A DNA stretch of 51,899 nucleotides, from positions 1-51,899 of the forward strand of contig NZ_DJDT01000285.1 in the NCBI RefSeq assembly GCF_002432345.1, in the 5' to 3' direction. Below, piece after piece: positions 8,171 through 16,259 of the stretch. The position numbers were made by a program, and so were the translations under genes. Position 1 is the first letter of the stretch, and the number at the start of each line of letters is the position of its first letter. The notes under the pieces were generated by a model. That model saw only the letters and a list, made by a program, of their open reading frames with translations, searched no databases and had not been told where the DNA came from. This DNA is from Pedobacter sp. UBA5917. Lineage in GTDB: Bacteria > Bacteroidota > Bacteroidia > Sphingobacteriales > Sphingobacteriaceae.

Positions 8171-9435
8171 AAAGAAGATTAATTTTAGGAGAACGGATTA
8201 TGCATGTGGATGCTAAAACACCTTTAAATTGTGTTTTTACAGCTAAAATAGCAGGCACTATCAATGAAGAAAACCTGCATAGTGCATTACAGAAAATCCA
8301 GCAGAAACACCCGCTGTTGCAGATGAATATCGATGCTTCTGGTAAAACACCTTATTTTGTACTGAACGAAAATATCGGTAAAATACCGGTTAGGGTTGCT
8401 GAACGTTTTACTGACGAAGATTGGCTAATAGAATCAAAAATAGAATGGTACAAGCTTTTTGATACCCAAAACGAACCATTGGCCCGGGTGGTTTGGTTAA
8501 AAGGCGAAACAGCATCCGAACTCTTACTTGTGCTTCCACACTGCATCTGCGATGGAACCACCATTTTAAACCTGTTGCGCGAGGTAATGACATTGATCGA
8601 TAATCCTAAACAGGAGCTAACGCCCTATCCGTCATTTCTTACCGTGAAAGACCTATTGCCCGGAGATTTTTCCATCAGTAAACTCGGTCATTTTAAAGGG
8701 AAGATTTTTGCAGCCCTTGGCCGTTTATTTTTCTTTTTCAAATCCACTTCAGATCACAATCTGGATCGGAGTAATTATGCCATTCACTGGAAAATCAGTA
8801 CCGAAAACACCAAAAATTTATTATTGAAATGCAAAGCGGAAAACACCACCGTACATGCAGCCATCTGCGTGGCATTTATGGAAGCTTTTAAACAGGTACA
8901 GGGAGAAAAAGCCCATGGTAAGGTAATCTGTCCGGTTGATATCAGGCGCTTTGTGGAAGCCATTAAACAGGATACCATGTTCGCCTTTGCACCAATTGCA
9001 GAGCTTAAACTCGATCAGACTGAAAACAGTTTTTGGACGAAGGCACAGAGATTAAAAAGCGATTTGGACGCAAAAGTTTCCGAAATGAAAGTTTACGACC
9101 TGTTGGGCATGAGCGAGTATTTCCATTCATCGGTAAATAAAATGATCGGTTTTTTAAGAACCACAAAAGGCACTCACGATGTTACTTTAAGCAATATGGG
9201 ACTTCTAAACATACCAAAGGATTACCAGAATTTCTCTATTGAAACCATTTACAGTCCAACGGTAGCCTTTCCCTGGAAAAATGCCAATACTTTGGTGTGC
9301 AGCACTTTTAACGGTCAGCTTGATTTCTCTTTCATGTCTAACGAATCCTTTTTAAAGGAATTTGATGCCCGGCAGATCAAAGACAGGGCGATGGAAATGA
9401 TTAAAGAAAACTTAAACGAATTGGCCAATGTCTGA
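8167..9435 (+). CDS. HHxxxDG-family acyltransferase, PapA-like, copy 2 (PHCICDG variant)
   Basis: A 422-residue paralog of the preceding gene, sharing the same start pattern (LGERIMHVDAKTPLN) and the stretch PVDIRRF that matches PVDIRNF in copy 1. The active-site motif reads PHCICDG (residues 124-130): the first His is Pro, while the general-base His and the Asp remain, so activity is plausible. The start overlaps the stop of copy 1 as ATGA and its end overlaps the next gene by eight bases. Tandem copies suggest two acylation positions or two acyl donors. As with copy 1, the acyl substrate is unknown. Confidence 0.85.
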   Translation: MKRRLILGERIMHVDAKTPLNCVFTAKIAGTINEENLHSALQKIQQKHPLLQMNIDASGKTPYFVLNENIGKIPVRVAERFTDEDWLIESKIEWYKLFDTQNEPLARVVWLKGETASELLLVLPHCICDGTTILNLLREVMTLIDNPKQELTPYPSFLTVKDLLPGDFSISKLGHFKGKIFAALGRLFFFFKSTSDHNLDRSNYAIHWKISTENTKNLLLKCKAENTTVHAAICVAFMEAFKQVQGEKAHGKVICPVDIRRFVEAIKQDTMFAFAPIAELKLDQTENSFWTKAQRLKSDLDAKVSEMKVYDLLGMSEYFHSSVNKMIGFLRTTKGTHDVTLSNMGLLNIPKDYQNFSIETIYSPTVAFPWKNANTLVCSTFNGQLDFSFMSNESFLKEFDARQIKDRAMEMIKENLNELANV

Positions 9436-9937
9436 TTACGTGGAATACGATGAGCAAACCAAAGTATCGAACTGGCGGAAGTTTGTTCGTAAAAACCTGC
9501 TTTTACATCTCATTCCGAATACATTATTGAATACCATAGTGCCTTATTTTGCATTTAAAACGCAAAATTCGGTGCACCTGTTCAGTGGAGAGCAAAATCT
9601 GGCCAGGTTCTTATTGCCTATGTCATTATTTCTTCCATTTATGATTACACTTGATATTTTAAAAAAAATCAAACTTCTTCAACATTCGGAGGCGATTAAT
9701 TATAACGTGGATGAGAAAATAACAGGATATCCTTTTATCCTAAAAAAAGCAGGCCTGAATGGCTTGTATTGCATCACAATTGTATTTACCCTAATGCTTA
9801 CCTTGCATTTTTCCTATCCGCCTGGTCACGATTTTGGCATTACACCATCTGCGATTTGTGCCGGTTTGCTGGCGGGATTGTATTCGGTTACATTTTTCTA
9901 TTTAGCCATAAGAAAGTTTAAGATGGATGCGGTGTAA
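9428..9937 (+). CDS. Small integral membrane protein of the PKS/acyltransferase operon
   Basis: A 169-residue protein with about four hydrophobic segments: around residues 20-45, 60-80, 110-130 and 140-162. The N terminus is polar (SDYVEYDEQTKVSN) and there is no signal peptide. I do not recognise a family. It begins eight bases before the end of the second acyltransferase gene, so it is translationally coupled to it and probably takes part in making or moving the same product at the inner membrane. It is the last gene of the left-hand locus; a palindromic repeat follows. Confidence 0.75.
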   Translation: MSDYVEYDEQTKVSNWRKFVRKNLLLHLIPNTLLNTIVPYFAFKTQNSVHLFSGEQNLARFLLPMSLFLPFMITLDILKKIKLLQHSEAINYNVDEKITGYPFILKKAGLNGLYCITIVFTLMLTLHFSYPPGHDFGITPSAICAGLLAGLYSVTFFYLAIRKFKMDAV

Positions 9938-9965
9938 TGCACTGTATTTTCTCTTCTTATATTGT

Positions 9966-10107
9966 ATCGTCATCTCGACCGGAACGCAGTGGAGCGGAGA
10001 GATCTATCTTGAAATATTCTCTAGTTAGATTTCTCGACTGCGGTGCACTCCGCTCGAAATGACGATATGGATAAATAAAAAGATCCTTCGCTACCCTCAG
10101 GATGACA
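9966..10107. repeat. Full CGTCATYTCGA palindrome plus a CCTGAG-type element
   Basis: An imperfect palindrome of about 100 bases (9966-10068), opening with ATCGTCATCTCGA and closing with TCGAAATGACGAT; each arm includes GAGCGGAGAGATCT-like sequence. It is followed at 10081-10107 by an inverted copy of the second family (consensus GTCATCCTGAGCGTAGTCGAAGGATCT). It lies between the convergent ends of the membrane-protein gene and the PHP-like gene, where a folded transcript could stop RNA polymerase from both sides. Confidence 0.8.
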
Positions 10108-10128
10108 GCCAAGCTTAAAAGCAGGCTG

Positions 10129-12207
10129 CTACTCCAACCACACCATCTGCGTAAAAGCACCATTACTTGCAATATCCCAGGCTTCTACCCTTACCCATTT
10201 ACGGCCTTTTAAATCAACAGGCCAGCTGAAATCTTTTTTTCCAAATGCCTGTGTTGTATTTAAATTAATGCGCTTACGGTACACTTTTTTCCCATCGCCC
10301 GATACAATTTCTGCAAAACTTAACGGAAAAGTCCAGTTCAGCTGCATGTTCACTGTTGCTTTACCTGTTTGATCAACATTTAACGTTTCTCCTGCAGCTT
10401 TACCGTTAACATTAAACTTTGGGATCAGCACTTCGCCTGTTGAAACAAAAAACTTCCCTTTCTGTATCACATCCAGCACAGGCTGCCAGCCATCGGCATA
10501 ATTGGGTACTTTATCCAGTTGTAAATAATTCACATTTAAATGTGCATACATTTCATTCTGTTCGGTAATGGTAAAAATATCGGCTTCCGAAATTACATGT
10601 TTCTTCAAACCCCAGTTCGCCATATCATCCATCAGGTTTAACACCCTTTTGCTGAGCGTAGGCAACGAAAGATCGGCCGGAATGGCCTTCCATGCTGCTC
10701 CCATAAAGGTTTCCGATTTAAAAAAATCTTCTTCCCTATATTTATCCGGATAACCTGTTGAAGCTTTCGTACGCGCATGTGCCGTCCAGGCCAAACCATG
10801 CTCCTGCTCCAGTAATTTAAGCATTTCTGCCTTATCATTTACACGGTATACTTTGCCATACTTCGGATCGTTGCTTTCGAAAGGAAGATCGCCTTTCCGC
10901 GACATTACCCAATAAACAGGTTTCGGGAAAAAGGCCAGCCAGTGCCCGCCATAAAAATTATTGGCTTCTTCTCCTGGTAGCAATAAAAAGTTGGGGTCCG
11001 ATAACCGTTTGGTTTGTTTAAACAAAGCATCCAATTCTTTTAAACGGGTAGTATCTGGTCCTTTTGGGTGCCCCGGACCATGAAACTCGGCAAGTTTTAC
11101 AATATTTAAACCTGTTTTTTTAAGCACTTCAACAAATTCGGGCTTTTCGGGAACAGGTTTTCCACTTAACACCACGTCTGAGATAAACTCATTATGAAAA
11201 TGACTGGCCATCGTTTTATAGCCGGGCAATGCTACATATGAATCGTTGTGGGTAAACTTTTTAACTTCGGTTAAGGCTGCTCCTGCTTTACCCGCACTCA
11301 ACAAACAGAAAAAGTTAAGTCTTTGCTGTGTATTTGGCGGTGCGTTAAACCATGGCACATAACGTTTATCTCCCAAAGGATCCTGGCGGATACCGATGCC
11401 AAAATCAGGGATCAGGTTTAAATAGTTGCTGCCTTTCCAGGTAAATTTAAGGTTAAAGGCCTCATCCAAAGGGTAAAAATATTGGTGAGGTGCAGGAAAA
11501 ACAGCGAGACTTCCTCCCGCATTTTCACCGATAACGGTCCGGTATTTTACTTCCAGATTTTTGGCCGCATCGGTTTTAATGCCTTTCTCTGTCTGAAGAT
11601 TTCCTTTTACATCGCTCCAAACAACATTGTTCCATATTTCTTTTTTATTCACCAATCCGGCATCATATAAAATTGCCGTAGAATCTTTTTGGGTAGATAC
11701 CACAGCTGCAATATTAAATAACGGACTGCCATTATAAAGGGTTATTTCTAAGGCGCCTTTAAAATTTTCGCTTTCAATACCGTTTATCTTCACCACCGTT
11801 TGCGAGCCATAACTCGAAACACTGGCGTCTCCTTTTTCAAATTTTACCGCATTTGTAGTATATGGCCTGGTAGGTACCCGATCGAAAAACACATCCCAGC
11901 CGCCACTTTCGGCGCTTAAAGTACGCTTACCTACCCGTAAAACAAATGCAGGATCGAGGTTGGCAGCAATTTCTTTTAAAGCACCTTTTTTACCCAATTG
12001 CAAACTGCTGAATAGAGGCTTTGTTTGGTCGAGGTTCAAAACCATTTTCCCGATACTACCATTGCCCACCGGCCAGTTTAACACCAGCTCTTTTTTGTTG
12101 GAAGAGACGGTTGCCCCATTATTTTTAAATGATTTTAAATCCACCTGACCTTTAGCATAAAAAGCTGAAAAGCAGACAATAAGCAACATAACAGTGTAAT
12201 TCTTCAT
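10129..12207 (-). CDS. Secreted protein with a PHP-like metal-dependent hydrolase region
   Basis: A 692-residue protein with a clear signal peptide (KNYTVMLLIVCFSAFYAKG, cleavage near residue 20). The first half is beta-rich and unassigned. The second half has motifs like PHP or amidohydrolase-type metal sites: EFHGPGHP at about residues 372-379, LLPGEEAN at about 410-416 and WTAHART at about 475-479, then a beta-rich C terminus. By comparison with PHP proteins the His, Glu and His in these motifs could bind metals, which would make it a periplasmic or surface phosphoesterase or amidohydrolase; this is inference. It stands alone, convergent to the PKS operon. I do not recognise a named family. 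Confidence 0.8.
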   Translation of the reverse strand: MKNYTVMLLIVCFSAFYAKGQVDLKSFKNNGATVSSNKKELVLNWPVGNGSIGKMVLNLDQTKPLFSSLQLGKKGALKEIAANLDPAFVLRVGKRTLSAESGGWDVFFDRVPTRPYTTNAVKFEKGDASVSSYGSQTVVKINGIESENFKGALEITLYNGSPLFNIAAVVSTQKDSTAILYDAGLVNKKEIWNNVVWSDVKGNLQTEKGIKTDAAKNLEVKYRTVIGENAGGSLAVFPAPHQYFYPLDEAFNLKFTWKGSNYLNLIPDFGIGIRQDPLGDKRYVPWFNAPPNTQQRLNFFCLLSAGKAGAALTEVKKFTHNDSYVALPGYKTMASHFHNEFISDVVLSGKPVPEKPEFVEVLKKTGLNIVKLAEFHGPGHPKGPDTTRLKELDALFKQTKRLSDPNFLLLPGEEANNFYGGHWLAFFPKPVYWVMSRKGDLPFESNDPKYGKVYRVNDKAEMLKLLEQEHGLAWTAHARTKASTGYPDKYREEDFFKSETFMGAAWKAIPADLSLPTLSKRVLNLMDDMANWGLKKHVISEADIFTITEQNEMYAHLNVNYLQLDKVPNYADGWQPVLDVIQKGKFFVSTGEVLIPKFNVNGKAAGETLNVDQTGKATVNMQLNWTFPLSFAEIVSGDGKKVYRKRINLNTTQAFGKKDFSWPVDLKGRKWVRVEAWDIASNGAFTQMVWLE

Positions 12208-12898
12208 ATTTGGTTAAACGTTTTACTAAGGCAAGATAATGATTATATTTTTCACAGTAGTGGTTAATTGTATAAATTGGTTAATCGGTTAACTGTATAT
12301 AAACCCTAAATTGAAACTGCCAACTTTGTGCTTTCGTGCCTTGGTGGTAAAAAATTGAGTAGTTCATTGGGAACCGAAAACTGCCAACTGAAAACTGTTT
12401 AGTGGTTTGATGGTTCATGGTTGATAGTTCGATCGCTTACTCCATTACGCCTGGCGCTTATCCTGATGGTTAATTGTATACCCTTCGACTACGCTCAGAG
12501 GGTTAATCGGTTAATTGTCTATAACCCTGGGACTGAAAAACTGCCAACTTTGTGCCTTCGTGCCTTGGTGGTAAAAAAATTGCATATTAGTATTCGTTCA
12601 TCGGGAACTGAAAACTGCCAACTGAAAACTGTTTATTGGTTTAATGGTTCATGGCTGATAGTCAAACCGCCTTACGCCATACGCTTGTCAAAACAACCGG
12701 GTACTTCACCAACCTTAATGTCCTTAACTTCTTAATGGTCAACATCTAGATTAGCTCTACTAAAGACTATTGACTCCAGACTAAGGACTAAAAAAAACCT
12801 GTTCACAGAAAATCACACCACTTTTTGTTCATTTTTTATTTTTTTATAAAAAAACAGTTACATTGTTTAACTTAAATTAGAATTTAAAATAGAAGATC
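12208..12898. repeat. 691-base non-coding region with an imperfect tandem duplication
   Basis: Two copies of about 205-225 bases, beginning at 12262 and 12468 with GGTTAATTGTATA, share long identical stretches (for example CTGCCAACTTTGTG at 12317 and 12541, and AACTGCCAACTGAAAACTG). The second copy contains an extra fragment of a palindromic repeat family, in reverse (CCCTTCGACTACGCTCAGAG, 12481-12500). Short words such as GGTTAAT and GGTTCATGGTTGATA recur. The reading frame at 12421-12735 is made of these repeats and is not credible as a gene. Confidence 0.75.
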
Positions 12899-13735
12899 TT
12901 GCATCCTATACTCATCAGAAATAATGTGAAAATACTTGGCGAGGGTAGCCAGGTAATTATGTTTGCACATGGCTTTGGCTGTGCGCAAAGTTCGTGGAAA
13001 TACATGACCGATGCATTTCTAAAGGAATATAAAGTTGTATTGTTCGATTATGTAGGCTCCGGCGATTCGGACCTTAGCCAATATGATAAACGTAAATATG
13101 CTACACTGGAAGGCTATGCCTGCGATGTGATCGATATTATTGAAGCGCTCGATCTGCATGATATCATTTTTGTTGGCCACTCGGTAAGCAGCATGATTGG
13201 CATGATTGCCGCATTACAGATACCCGAAGTATTTAAAAAATTGGTTTTTATCGGTCCTTCACCAAGATACCTGAACGATGGCGAATACATCGGCGGTTTT
13301 AATGTTGGCGATCTGGAGAACATTTTCGAGCTTATAGCCGACGATTATGTAGGCTGGAGTAAACAATTGGCACCTGTAGTGATGGATACACCATCAAGAC
13401 CCGAACTTTCTGAATTTTTACAGGAATGTTTCGAAGCTACCGATCCGAGTGTAGCCCTGGCTTTTGCAATGGCAACCTTTAAGGCCGATTACCGCGATAA
13501 ATTAAAAGAACTCGAAGTACCAAGTTTAACTTTGCAGAGCTCGAACGATATGATGGCACCTTTATCAGCAGGCGAATTTATCCATAAAAATACACCAGAA
13601 AACTTTTTGGTGGTAATGAAAGCCACCGGACATTTTCCACACATCAGTGCTCCGGAAGAAACCATCAAAGAAATAAAAGATTTTATCAGCGGCAAAGCAT
13701 CATTGTCTACTTCCGATCACCTTTACGCTTCATAA
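12899..13735 (+). CDS. rsbQ: RsbQ-like alpha/beta hydrolase
   Basis: A 278-residue alpha/beta hydrolase closely patterned on Bacillus RsbQ: ILIRNNVKILG at the start, HGFGCAQSSW for the oxyanion region, nucleophile elbow GHSVSSMIG with Ser95, acid in LQSSNDMMAP and His in GHFPHISAP. RsbQ relays energy stress to the phosphatase RsbP, and the family also includes the plant KAI2/D14 receptors, which hydrolyse small ligands. An in-frame TAG at 12890 leaves TTG at 12899 as the only start that keeps the conserved N terminus. No RsbP-like phosphatase is in the window; the nearest neighbours are two phosphorelay genes pointing towards it. Whether it signals or is simply an esterase is open. Confidence 0.85.
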   Translation: MHPILIRNNVKILGEGSQVIMFAHGFGCAQSSWKYMTDAFLKEYKVVLFDYVGSGDSDLSQYDKRKYATLEGYACDVIDIIEALDLHDIIFVGHSVSSMIGMIAALQIPEVFKKLVFIGPSPRYLNDGEYIGGFNVGDLENIFELIADDYVGWSKQLAPVVMDTPSRPELSEFLQECFEATDPSVALAFAMATFKADYRDKLKELEVPSLTLQSSNDMMAPLSAGEFIHKNTPENFLVVMKATGHFPHISAPEETIKEIKDFISGKASLSTSDHLYAS

Positions 13736-13776
13736 CGCTTAAGCAAGCTAAAAATACCAGCCAAAGAAAAGGTCAG

Positions 13777-14547
13777 TTATCTGGCGTTATCCAAAAATAC
13801 CAGTACCTCTTCTTTGGCTTTTTCGCATACGGTTATGATCACATCAACCTGAAACTTTAATTGCTTAGCTGATAGGTTTTCGTACTCAATGGCCTCAATT
13901 GTTGTAATAAGTTTCGGACCTAAACCCATCAGGTAAATAGTCGACCGCATTTTATGCACCAGGCGTTTTAGCAATTCTACATTTCCCCTTTCCAGGCAAT
14001 CCATAAGCTGTATCATTTCGTCGGAAATCATCTCCACAAATTTTTCGGCCATCTCCAGTTCATAGCCTACATCGCCCATGCTTATTTCCTTCAAATAACT
14101 TAAATCGATGGTTTGGGGAACGAAAGACCCAACGCCATTGGTTGATAAAGCTTCGCCCGGCAGAAACTGTGTTAAAACACCAACCAGTTCTATTTTAGAG
14201 ATCGGTTTGGTAAAATAACCGTTAATCCCTGTACTAAAACATTCCGTTTTCGTTAAATCCACATTTTCGGTAGTAATGGCTACTATTGGTATGGTTAATT
14301 GAAGATCGGCCCTGATCTTTTCCACCATATTATAACCCTGCGACAAGGTAAACGCTGCATCAATCAGAATAAGCTTGAAAGTAAAATCGCCAAGTTTTTT
14401 AAATGCCCCATCTTTAGATGCCGCAACGCAAAAACTTACATCATACTCGTTAAGATAGGCCGAAAGTAATTCCTGATCTAAAGCCACATCATTGATAATC
14501 AATACATCAATCAGGTTTACTGCATCGCTGCTATCTTTACCTCCCAT
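13777..14547 (-). CDS. REC-HPt phosphorelay protein
   Basis: A 256-residue two-domain protein: an N-terminal receiver (about residues 12-130) and a C-terminal histidine phosphotransfer helix bundle (about 150-256). The receiver has the phosphoacceptor Asp63 in LILIDAAF, Thr in VAITTEN and the switch Lys in YFTKPIS; the usual acidic pair is Asn19-Asp20 (IIND) instead of Asp-Asp, which may change Mg binding. The HPt His is in RLVHKMRSTIYLMG near residue 200. There is no output or kinase domain, so it probably passes phosphate between partners. It starts two bases after the end of the LytTR gene upstream, so the two form an operon. Confidence 0.85.
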   Translation of the reverse strand: MGGKDSSDAVNLIDVLIINDVALDQELLSAYLNEYDVSFCVAASKDGAFKKLGDFTFKLILIDAAFTLSQGYNMVEKIRADLQLTIPIVAITTENVDLTKTECFSTGINGYFTKPISKIELVGVLTQFLPGEALSTNGVGSFVPQTIDLSYLKEISMGDVGYELEMAEKFVEMISDEMIQLMDCLERGNVELLKRLVHKMRSTIYLMGLGPKLITTIEAIEYENLSAKQLKFQVDVIITVCEKAKEEVLVFLDNAR

Positions 14548-14549
14548 AA

Positions 14550-15245
14550 TTACAATATCTGCATTCTTTTATTCAGGGTTGCTTTATAGGCATCAGATAC
14601 CGGTACAAAACGTTTATGCAAAATTAAAGTATTGCCCTCCACCGTATCTATTTTCCCTATATTAACAATAAACGAACGGTGCACACGTACAAAAAATTTC
14701 CCGGGGAGTTTATCTTCTATCGATTTTAAAGAGGAGTGTACCGCATGCGATTTTTCATCCATATAAATCTTTACATAATCGCCCTGGGCTTCAAGGAAAT
14801 TAATATCCTCCATTTTAATACGTTTTATTGCGCCCGCATCCCTGATAAAAACATATTCATCCTGTGTATTGCCCACAAACAGGTTACTTAAGTTATATAT
14901 TTCGTGGGCTTTGGTTATGGCTTTAAAAAAACGATCGGGGGTTATGGGTTTGGTAATAAAATCGACAACATTTAAATCAAAAGCTTCAACGGCATAATCC
15001 TTTTTGGAAGTAACAAATACAATCAAAGGTTTCTTCTCGCCCAACCCCTTTACCAGATCGATCCCTGATACGCCAGGCATCTCGATATCCAGAAATATCA
15101 GGTCTACTTTGTGCGCGGCCAGATTTTTATAAACCTCTGCCGCATTCTCGCAGGCTGCAACCAATTTCAGGGAAGTATCAATTTTCAATAAGCGGATTAA
15201 TGTATCCCTGGCAATTTCATGGTCATCAACGATCAGGCAATTCAT
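14550..15245 (-). CDS. LytTR-family response regulator
   Basis: A response regulator of 231 residues from the chosen start. The receiver begins MNCLIVDDHE, with acidic pair Asp7-Asp8, phosphoacceptor Asp53 in IFLDIEMPG, and FITKPI for the switch Lys; the C-terminal LytTR DNA-binding domain has FLEAQGDYVKIY and VRVHRSFIVNI. A further in-frame start at 15281 would add 12 residues, but MNCLIVDD is where the receiver fold begins, so 15245 is preferred. In Bacteroidota such regulators are usually paired with a membrane histidine kinase; none is nearby, and the next gene is a REC-HPt protein two bases downstream, which suggests a multi-step relay. Confidence 0.9.
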   Translation of the reverse strand: MNCLIVDDHEIARDTLIRLLKIDTSLKLVAACENAAEVYKNLAAHKVDLIFLDIEMPGVSGIDLVKGLGEKKPLIVFVTSKKDYAVEAFDLNVVDFITKPITPDRFFKAITKAHEIYNLSNLFVGNTQDEYVFIRDAGAIKRIKMEDINFLEAQGDYVKIYMDEKSHAVHSSLKSIEDKLPGKFFVRVHRSFIVNIGKIDTVEGNTLILHKRFVPVSDAYKATLNKRMQIL

Positions 15246-15495
15246 TGTTATCAGATTAGCGGCACAAATAAAACTAAGCATTAGGTTGATAAATATTTTT
15301 CAGGAATAAATAATGAACAAAATGAATAAAATATATATTTGCAGAAATCCGATCCCTAGTTCGTCACGTATATACGCCCGTTCGTCTATGATTTCTGCCT
15401 TTCTACCGCCTTGTTATAGGCTCAAAAGCTAATCAGCCCGTACATTTGATCATCAATCAGAAAACAGATTTTAAACCCTACTTAAAAAAAATAAA

Positions 15496-16116
15496 ATGAA
15501 CACCATTAAAACAACTGCACTTTCATCCCTTATCATCCTGGCTGCTTTTACCGCTAAAGCACAAACATTTAAAGAGCCTGTTGGCTACAAACTAAAAAAC
15601 GGCATGAACATCATTATTTCAGAGAATGACAGATCGCCTAAAGCTTATTCGAGTTTCACTTTGGATGCAAAAGCATTTGAAGGTAAAAAAGACGGTGTGG
15701 TTGAATTATTGAATGCCGTGCTGAACGAAAACGTTGGTAAAAACCAAAACATCAGTTTTAATGATAACAGTGGTAAATTGGCTACGGCAAGTGCAGATCT
15801 TGATAAAGATTTAACACAGATGGCCTCGTTGATCCAAAAAGCAACCATCGATCAAAAAAGCTTCAATACTGCAAAGACAAAATTGATGGCCAGTTTAAAA
15901 GCGCATGATTATGATTATGATCAATCGGTAAATGAAGCATCTATCAACGCTTTAACTTTAGCCGATGTACAGAATTTTTATAACCAGATTTCTCCGGAAA
16001 AAACCTTTTTAACCATTGCAGGTGATGTGGAACTAAGTGCGGCAAAATCATCAGCTAAAAAAGCTTTCGGCAACTGGAGCAAAACAGAAGTAATTGCTTC
16101 CGCAGTAGCAAAATAA
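15496..16116 (+). CDS. Short M16-peptidase-like secreted protein lacking the zinc motif
   Basis: A 206-residue protein with a signal peptide ending KAQ near residue 23. After it, VGYKLKNGMNIIISENDRSP resembles the first strand of M16 peptidase domains, and ALTLADVQNFYNQISPEK...LTIAGDVE...AFGNWSK matches the end of that domain. The middle, which in active M16 enzymes holds HxxEH and the distal Glu, is shortened and reads DGVVELLNAVL. It therefore looks like a single, catalytically dead M16 lobe, about the size of the non-catalytic halves that pair with active ones. No partner M16 gene is in the window. A strong terminator follows. Confidence 0.75.
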   Translation: MNTIKTTALSSLIILAAFTAKAQTFKEPVGYKLKNGMNIIISENDRSPKAYSSFTLDAKAFEGKKDGVVELLNAVLNENVGKNQNISFNDNSGKLATASADLDKDLTQMASLIQKATIDQKSFNTAKTKLMASLKAHDYDYDQSVNEASINALTLADVQNFYNQISPEKTFLTIAGDVELSAAKSSAKKAFGNWSKTEVIASAVAK

Positions 16117-16136
16117 CATTAAAACCAAACAACATG

Positions 16137-16166
16137 GCCCTTTGATGAATTTCAAAGGGCTTTTTT
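16137..16166 (+). terminator. Intrinsic terminator after the M16-like gene
   Basis: GCCCTTTGA, a short loop (TGAA), then TTCAAAGGGC followed immediately by six T residues: a strong GC-containing stem with a U-tract, 20 bases after the stop codon. Confidence 0.85.
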
Positions 16167-16259
16167 ATGCCCAAAATGTTACATAGAAACCGTTTTGTAC
16201 GCCATTTTTTAATGTTTCATTCAATATATTAGCTATCTAATTAAATTTTGACGATAAAG

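Noticed and set aside
12262..12700. Spaced repeats that could suggest a CRISPR array
   Set aside because: Only two long imperfect copies in tandem, with no regular short repeats or spacers and no cas genes.
12421..12735. 104-codon frame in the spacer before the RsbQ-like gene
   Set aside because: It is composed of duplicated low-complexity words and includes a repeat-family fragment; no protein-like pattern.
13757..13819. AGCCAAAGAA and TTCTTTGGCT pair between the convergent RsbQ-like and REC-HPt genes as a terminator
   Set aside because: The arms match, but the loop is about 40 bases and one arm is inside coding sequence; a stable terminator is not convincing.
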